Assembly (NCBI RefSeq): GCF_014648495.1 | Contig: NZ_BMRF01000004.1 | Span: 62,001 to 126,000 of the forward strand | DNA: 64,000 nucleotides | From: Actinomadura cremea | Lineage (GTDB): Bacteria; Actinomycetota; Actinomycetes; Streptosporangiales; Streptosporangiaceae | Direction of reading: 5' to 3' | Shown here: piece after piece, positions 60,695 through 64,000 of the stretch | Position numbering within the stretch: position 1 is the first letter of the stretch | Layout: every line of letters starts with the position of its first letter | Notes under the pieces: generated by a model | Told to the model about the DNA's origin: nothing | Seen by the model: the letters and a program-made list of their open reading frames with translations, nothing else | Databases searched by the model: none | Translations under genes and position numbers: made by a program

Positions 60695-61348
60695 GTGCGT
60701 GTTCTAGTCGTCGAGGACGAGCGGGTGCTCGCCGACGCGATCGCCACCGGCCTGCGCAGGGACGCGCTGGCGGTGGACGTGGCCTACGACGGCGCCGGGG
60801 CGCTCGAGCGGGCGGGCGTGAACGACTACGACGTGATCGTGCTGGACCGCGACCTGCCGAGGGTCCACGGCGACGACGTCTGCAAGCAGCTCGTCGCGCA
60901 GCGGTATCCCGCGCGGATCATCATGCTGACGGCGGCGGGCGAGCTGGACGACCGGGTGGAGGGGCTGTCGATCGGCGCCGACGACTACCTGGCGAAGCCG
61001 TTCGCGTTCGCGGAGCTGATCGCGCGGGTGCGGGCGCTCGGACGGCGGGCCGCGGCGCCGCTCCCGCCCGTTTTGGAGCGGTCGGGCGTGCGCCTGGACC
61101 CGGGCCGCCGCGAGGTGACGCGGGACGGCCGGCAGGTCGATCTGACGCGCAAGGAGTTCGCCGTGCTGGAGGTGCTGCTGAGCGCGGACGGCGCCGTCGT
61201 GAGCTCCGAGCAGCTCCTGGAGAAGGCGTGGGACGAGCACATCGACCCGTTCACGAACGTGGTGCGGGTCACGATGATGACGCTGCGCAAGAAGCTCGGC
61301 GACCCACCGGTCATCGAGACGGTCCCGGGCGTGGGGTACCGGCTGTGA
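60695..61348 (+). CDS. OmpR-family response regulator
   Basis: 217 residues: receiver domain (1-112) with E7/D8 acidic pocket, phospho-acceptor D51 and K in L-A-K-P-F-A-F, and a winged-helix DNA-binding domain (about 123-217) ending V-P-G-V-G-Y-R-L. GTG 60695 follows GGAGGGGG. The kinase gene follows with a GTGA overlap. The signal and regulon are unknown. Confidence 0.93.
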   Translation: MRVLVVEDERVLADAIATGLRRDALAVDVAYDGAGALERAGVNDYDVIVLDRDLPRVHGDDVCKQLVAQRYPARIIMLTAAGELDDRVEGLSIGADDYLAKPFAFAELIARVRALGRRAAAPLPPVLERSGVRLDPGRREVTRDGRQVDLTRKEFAVLEVLLSADGAVVSSEQLLEKAWDEHIDPFTNVVRVTMMTLRKKLGDPPVIETVPGVGYRL

Positions 61349-62622
61349 CGGCCCCGGAGCCGCAGGGCGAGCCGACGGAGCACGGGTCGACCGACACGCA
61401 GCCGACGGGGACGGCCGGGCGCCGCACGGGCCCCTGGCGGCGTCCGGGGCCCCAGCAGGTCCCGTCGCCGGGCCCGAAGGCCGTGTGGCGCGCGGAGGGG
61501 GACGGGTTCGGCGCCGTGAAGGCGCTGCCGAGCCGGATGAGCGTCCGGCTGCGGCTCACGCTGCTGTACGGGCTGCTGTTCTTCATGGCCGGGGCGCTGC
61601 TGCTGTTCGTGGTGTCGATCCTGGTGGCGAACATCCTCGGCAACGTCCAGGTCATCGGGCTCGGCATCTCCCAGGAGGAGGCGGCGGCGCTGCAGCGGCA
61701 GTTCGTCGAGCAGACGATGCAGCAGCTCGTCGGACGGTCGCTGGTGGCGCTCGCCGGCGTCGGGATCATCACCCTGGTGCTCGGCTGGTTCGTCGCCGAC
61801 CGGGCGCTCAGCCCGCTGCAGCGGGTCACCGCGACCGCGCGGCGGCTGTCTGCGGGCACCCTGCACGAGCGGATCGCGCTGGTGGGCCCCGAGGACGAGA
61901 TCAAGGAGCTCGCCGACACCTTCGACGCGATGCTGGAGCGGCTCGGGGAGGCGTTCGACTCGCAGCGCAGGTTCGTCGCGAACGCCTCGCACGAGCTGCG
62001 CACGCCCCTGGCGATCAACCGGACCCTGCTGGAGGTCGCGCTCGGCGATCCCGAGGTCTCCGACGACCTGCGCACGGTCGGACGGACGCTGCTGGCCACG
62101 AACGCGCGGCACGAGCGGCTCATCGAGGGGCTGCTGCTGCTGGCCCGCAGCGAGCGGGAGCTGACCACCCGCTCGCCGGTGGACCTCGCGGACGTGGCGT
62201 CGACCGTCCTGGAGCACTCGGGGCGCCGCGAGCACGACAACGACGTCGCGGTGCACCCGGAGCTGACGTCCGGCGCGGCGTTCGGCGACCCGGTCCTGCT
62301 GGAGCACCTGGTGTCGAACCTGGTGGAGAACGCGATCAAGCACAACGCGGACGGCGGCGAGCTGTGGATCCGCACCGGCCTGCTGGACGGCTACGCGACC
62401 GTCCAGGTCGAGAACACCGGCCCGGTGGTGCCCGCGTACGAGGTGGAGCGGCTGTTCGAGCCGTTCCGGCGGCTGAACGCCGACCGCGTCGAGTCGGCCA
62501 AGGGCGCGGGCCTCGGCCTGTCGATCGTCCGCTCGGTCGTGCTGGCGCACCGCGGCGCCGTGTACGCCGCGCCGCGGCCCGGCGGCGGGCTGGTCGTCAC
62601 CGTCCGGCTGCCACCGGGCTGA
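61345..62622 (+). CDS. Sensor histidine kinase
   Basis: 425 residues: a Pro-rich cytoplasmic N-terminus of about 65 residues, two membrane helices (about 75-100 and 132-155) flanking a very short extracytoplasmic loop, a HAMP domain (about 155-205), HisKA with H216 (A-S-H-E-L-R-T-P-L) and HATPase with N-L-V-E-N-A-I-K-H and G-A-G-L-G-L-S-I-V-R. The small loop suggests sensing within the membrane or through a partner. Coupled to the regulator gene. Confidence 0.93.
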   Translation: MTAPEPQGEPTEHGSTDTQPTGTAGRRTGPWRRPGPQQVPSPGPKAVWRAEGDGFGAVKALPSRMSVRLRLTLLYGLLFFMAGALLLFVVSILVANILGNVQVIGLGISQEEAAALQRQFVEQTMQQLVGRSLVALAGVGIITLVLGWFVADRALSPLQRVTATARRLSAGTLHERIALVGPEDEIKELADTFDAMLERLGEAFDSQRRFVANASHELRTPLAINRTLLEVALGDPEVSDDLRTVGRTLLATNARHERLIEGLLLLARSERELTTRSPVDLADVASTVLEHSGRREHDNDVAVHPELTSGAAFGDPVLLEHLVSNLVENAIKHNADGGELWIRTGLLDGYATVQVENTGPVVPAYEVERLFEPFRRLNADRVESAKGAGLGLSIVRSVVLAHRGAVYAAPRPGGGLVVTVRLPPG

Positions 62623-62652
62623 CCTACTTCAGGGCCGACCTACTTCAGGGCC
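62621..62652. repeat. 16-bp perfect tandem duplication between two convergent stops
   Basis: GACCTACTTCAGGGCC occurs twice in direct succession (62621-62636 and 62637-62652). The second copy contains the TAG stop and last Leu-Lys codons of the minus-strand gene; the first copy repeats them just outside. Confidence 0.9.
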
Positions 62653-64000
62653 GCGGTCGCGAGCGTCGGGTCGCCGTCGTAGTCCATCTCGAGGTGCACG
62701 TACCCGTCGCCGGCCAGCGCGGCGCGTCCCTCGTTGACCAGCGGGATGAGGGCCATGTCGTCCAGCGCCGCCTTCTCGGCCTGCCTGTACAGGTCGGTGC
62801 GCTCCTGCCCGGAGGCGGTGCGGACGGCCTGGCCCATCAGCTCGTCGAACCGGCCGTTCTTCCAGCCGGACAGGTTGTAGTAGTCGTTCTTGTCGGTCGC
62901 CACGAGCGTCCCGCCCAGCAGCGGCCACAGCATCGTGTAGGGGCTCGCGTAGTCCGGGCCCCAGGCGAACAGGGCCAGCCCGGACGCCTCGTCGCTCACC
63001 AGCTCGTCGCGGAACCGGGCGAACTCGGCGACGGGCGTGGCCTTCATCTCGACCTTCCAGCCGAGTACGGACTCCAGCCGCGCCTTGACGACGTCGGCCA
63101 GGTTCCGCTCGGCGGGCGAGGTCCGGTACGAGAGCCGGATCTCCGTCCCCGTCCCGAGATCGGCCTCCGCGGCGAGCTGCTTGGCCCGCTCGGCGTTCGC
63201 GGCGTCGCAGGACGGGCACGGGCCGGGCCGCCCGAAGCCGGGGAGCGAGCGCGGCACCAGGCCGTGCGCGGGCAGGTCGACGCCGCCGGACAGCCCGGCG
63301 AGCGCCTCGCGGTCGAGCGCGTACGACACCGCGAGCCTGGCCTCCCGCGACTCCATCGGCCCGCGCGCCGTGAGCGGGACGAGCATCCGGACGAACGGGG
63401 CGGGACGGGAGACGAACGACGGGTCGTCGCCGACGCTGCGGACGTCCTCCATGCCGGTGAGGTGGCTCCAGCCGACGTCGTCCGACTGGAACATGCCGCG
63501 GGACAGGGCGGCGTCGGGGACCAGCCTGATCTCGACGCGGTCCAGCTTGGTCTTGCCGAAGGCCCAGGCGTCGTTGCGGACGAGCACGGCCTCCTTCCCC
63601 GAGGTGTAGCTTTCCAGCCTGAACGGCCCGTTGCCGATCGGGTGCGCGTTGAACGCCGTGTCGTCCGGTTCCCCGGCGGACGGCGGCAGCGGCGCGAAGA
63701 CCGGGTCCGCGAGGCGCGCGGGGAAGTCGCAGTTGGGCGAGGTGAGCCGGACCGACAGGCCGTTCGGCGACGCCTCGACCCCGGAGAACGCGTCCGCGTC
63801 GCCGCTCGCGACGGCGTCGAACCCCTCGATGTCGGACATCAGGTAGGGGCCGGCGCCCTCCTCGGTGCCCGCCGCGCGGACCCATCCGCGGGAGAACGCC
63901 TCCCCGTCCACCGGCTGCCCGTCGCTGAACGTCGTCCCGTCCCGCAGGACGATGTGCCACTCCCGGCAGCTCTCCTCCGGCCGGATCTCGGTGGCGAGCA
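62640..64000 (-). CDS. Peptide ABC transporter substrate-binding protein (SBP family 5), N-terminus outside window
   Basis: 453 C-terminal residues of a family 5 solute-binding protein; the frame is open to the last base, so the signal peptide and N-terminal part lie beyond the window. Family marks: T-F-S-D-G-Q-P-V-D-G, I-G-N-G-P-F-R-L and L-A-V-S-Y-A-L-D-R-E, then F-A-W-G-P-D-Y-A-S-P-Y-T. Two Cys (C-P-S-C) in the middle could form a disulphide. It differs clearly from the binding protein at 15388. Partner permeases are not in view. Confidence 0.9.
   Translation of the reverse strand, partial: LATEIRPEESCREWHIVLRDGTTFSDGQPVDGEAFSRGWVRAAGTEEGAGPYLMSDIEGFDAVASGDADAFSGVEASPNGLSVRLTSPNCDFPARLADPVFAPLPPSAGEPDDTAFNAHPIGNGPFRLESYTSGKEAVLVRNDAWAFGKTKLDRVEIRLVPDAALSRGMFQSDDVGWSHLTGMEDVRSVGDDPSFVSRPAPFVRMLVPLTARGPMESREARLAVSYALDREALAGLSGGVDLPAHGLVPRSLPGFGRPGPCPSCDAANAERAKQLAAEADLGTGTEIRLSYRTSPAERNLADVVKARLESVLGWKVEMKATPVAEFARFRDELVSDEASGLALFAWGPDYASPYTMLWPLLGGTLVATDKNDYYNLSGWKNGRFDELMGQAVRTASGQERTDLYRQAEKAALDDMALIPLVNEGRAALAGDGYVHLEMDYDGDPTLATAALK

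Overview
The window reads as a chromosome segment from a very high-GC, multicellular actinomycete. Most wobble positions are G or C, GTG starts are frequent, neighbouring genes often overlap by 4 bases (ATGA/GTGA), and it carries SepH, a PAC2 chaperone, a Rex-type operator, GlnII and an RNase HI-phosphatase fusion. Thermomonosporaceae (Actinomadura-like) or another Streptosporangiales member is the best guess, from gene content only. No insertion sequence, integrase, phage gene or CRISPR array was seen.

Layout. 1-3.1 kb: AAA ATPase (cut by the window edge), PAC2 protein, CBS protein and an alpha/beta hydrolase-fold protein that lacks its nucleophile. 3.2-11.2 kb, minus strand: a complete kdp potassium-uptake operon (26-residue membrane peptide, kdpF, A, B, C, D, E) with OmpR-type boxes upstream. 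11.5 kb: tRNA-Val(UAC). 11.6-17.8 kb: an oligopeptide ABC operon with a fused permease-ATPase, divergent from a TetR regulator, with two matching operators between them. 17.9-22.0 kb: DUF6891-like protein, glutamine synthetase II, two proteins of unknown role and a universal stress protein.

22.3-35.8 kb: a translationally coupled five-gene operon holding two megasynthases related to PUFA/heterocyst-glycolipid type I synthases, a free ACP, a 40-codon ORF and a UGT-like glycosyltransferase. This is the most unusual region. The first megasynthase (2509 aa) keeps its fold signatures, but the expected catalytic residue is replaced in KS, AT, ACP and KR. The second has an intact KS triad but a replaced AT serine and an altered PPTase-like tail. 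The glycosyltransferase has lost the donor-site histidine. Only KS2 (C208/H346/H383) and the free ACP (S60) look canonical. The reading frames are intact, so this looks like a retained, repurposed assembly rather than simple decay.

35.9-43.2 kb: small unknown proteins, a PPOX flavoprotein, a Nif3-zinc ribbon-RNase H/phosphatase operon, RNase P RNA and a SulP-carbonic anhydrase fusion with a likely leaderless start inside a palindrome. 43.4-52.1 kb: repeat-rich membrane protein, PEBP lipoprotein, type II NADH dehydrogenase under a Rex-like box, a DrrAB-type ABC exporter and a pair of bacterial PH-domain membrane proteins. 52.2-64 kb: SepH with a long disordered insert, a Thr-repeat membrane protein, an aldonolactone oxidase, a lytic transglycosylase, ferrochelatase plus inositol phosphatase, a 58-residue protein, a two-component system with a direct-repeat box, and an oligopeptide-binding protein cut by the window end.
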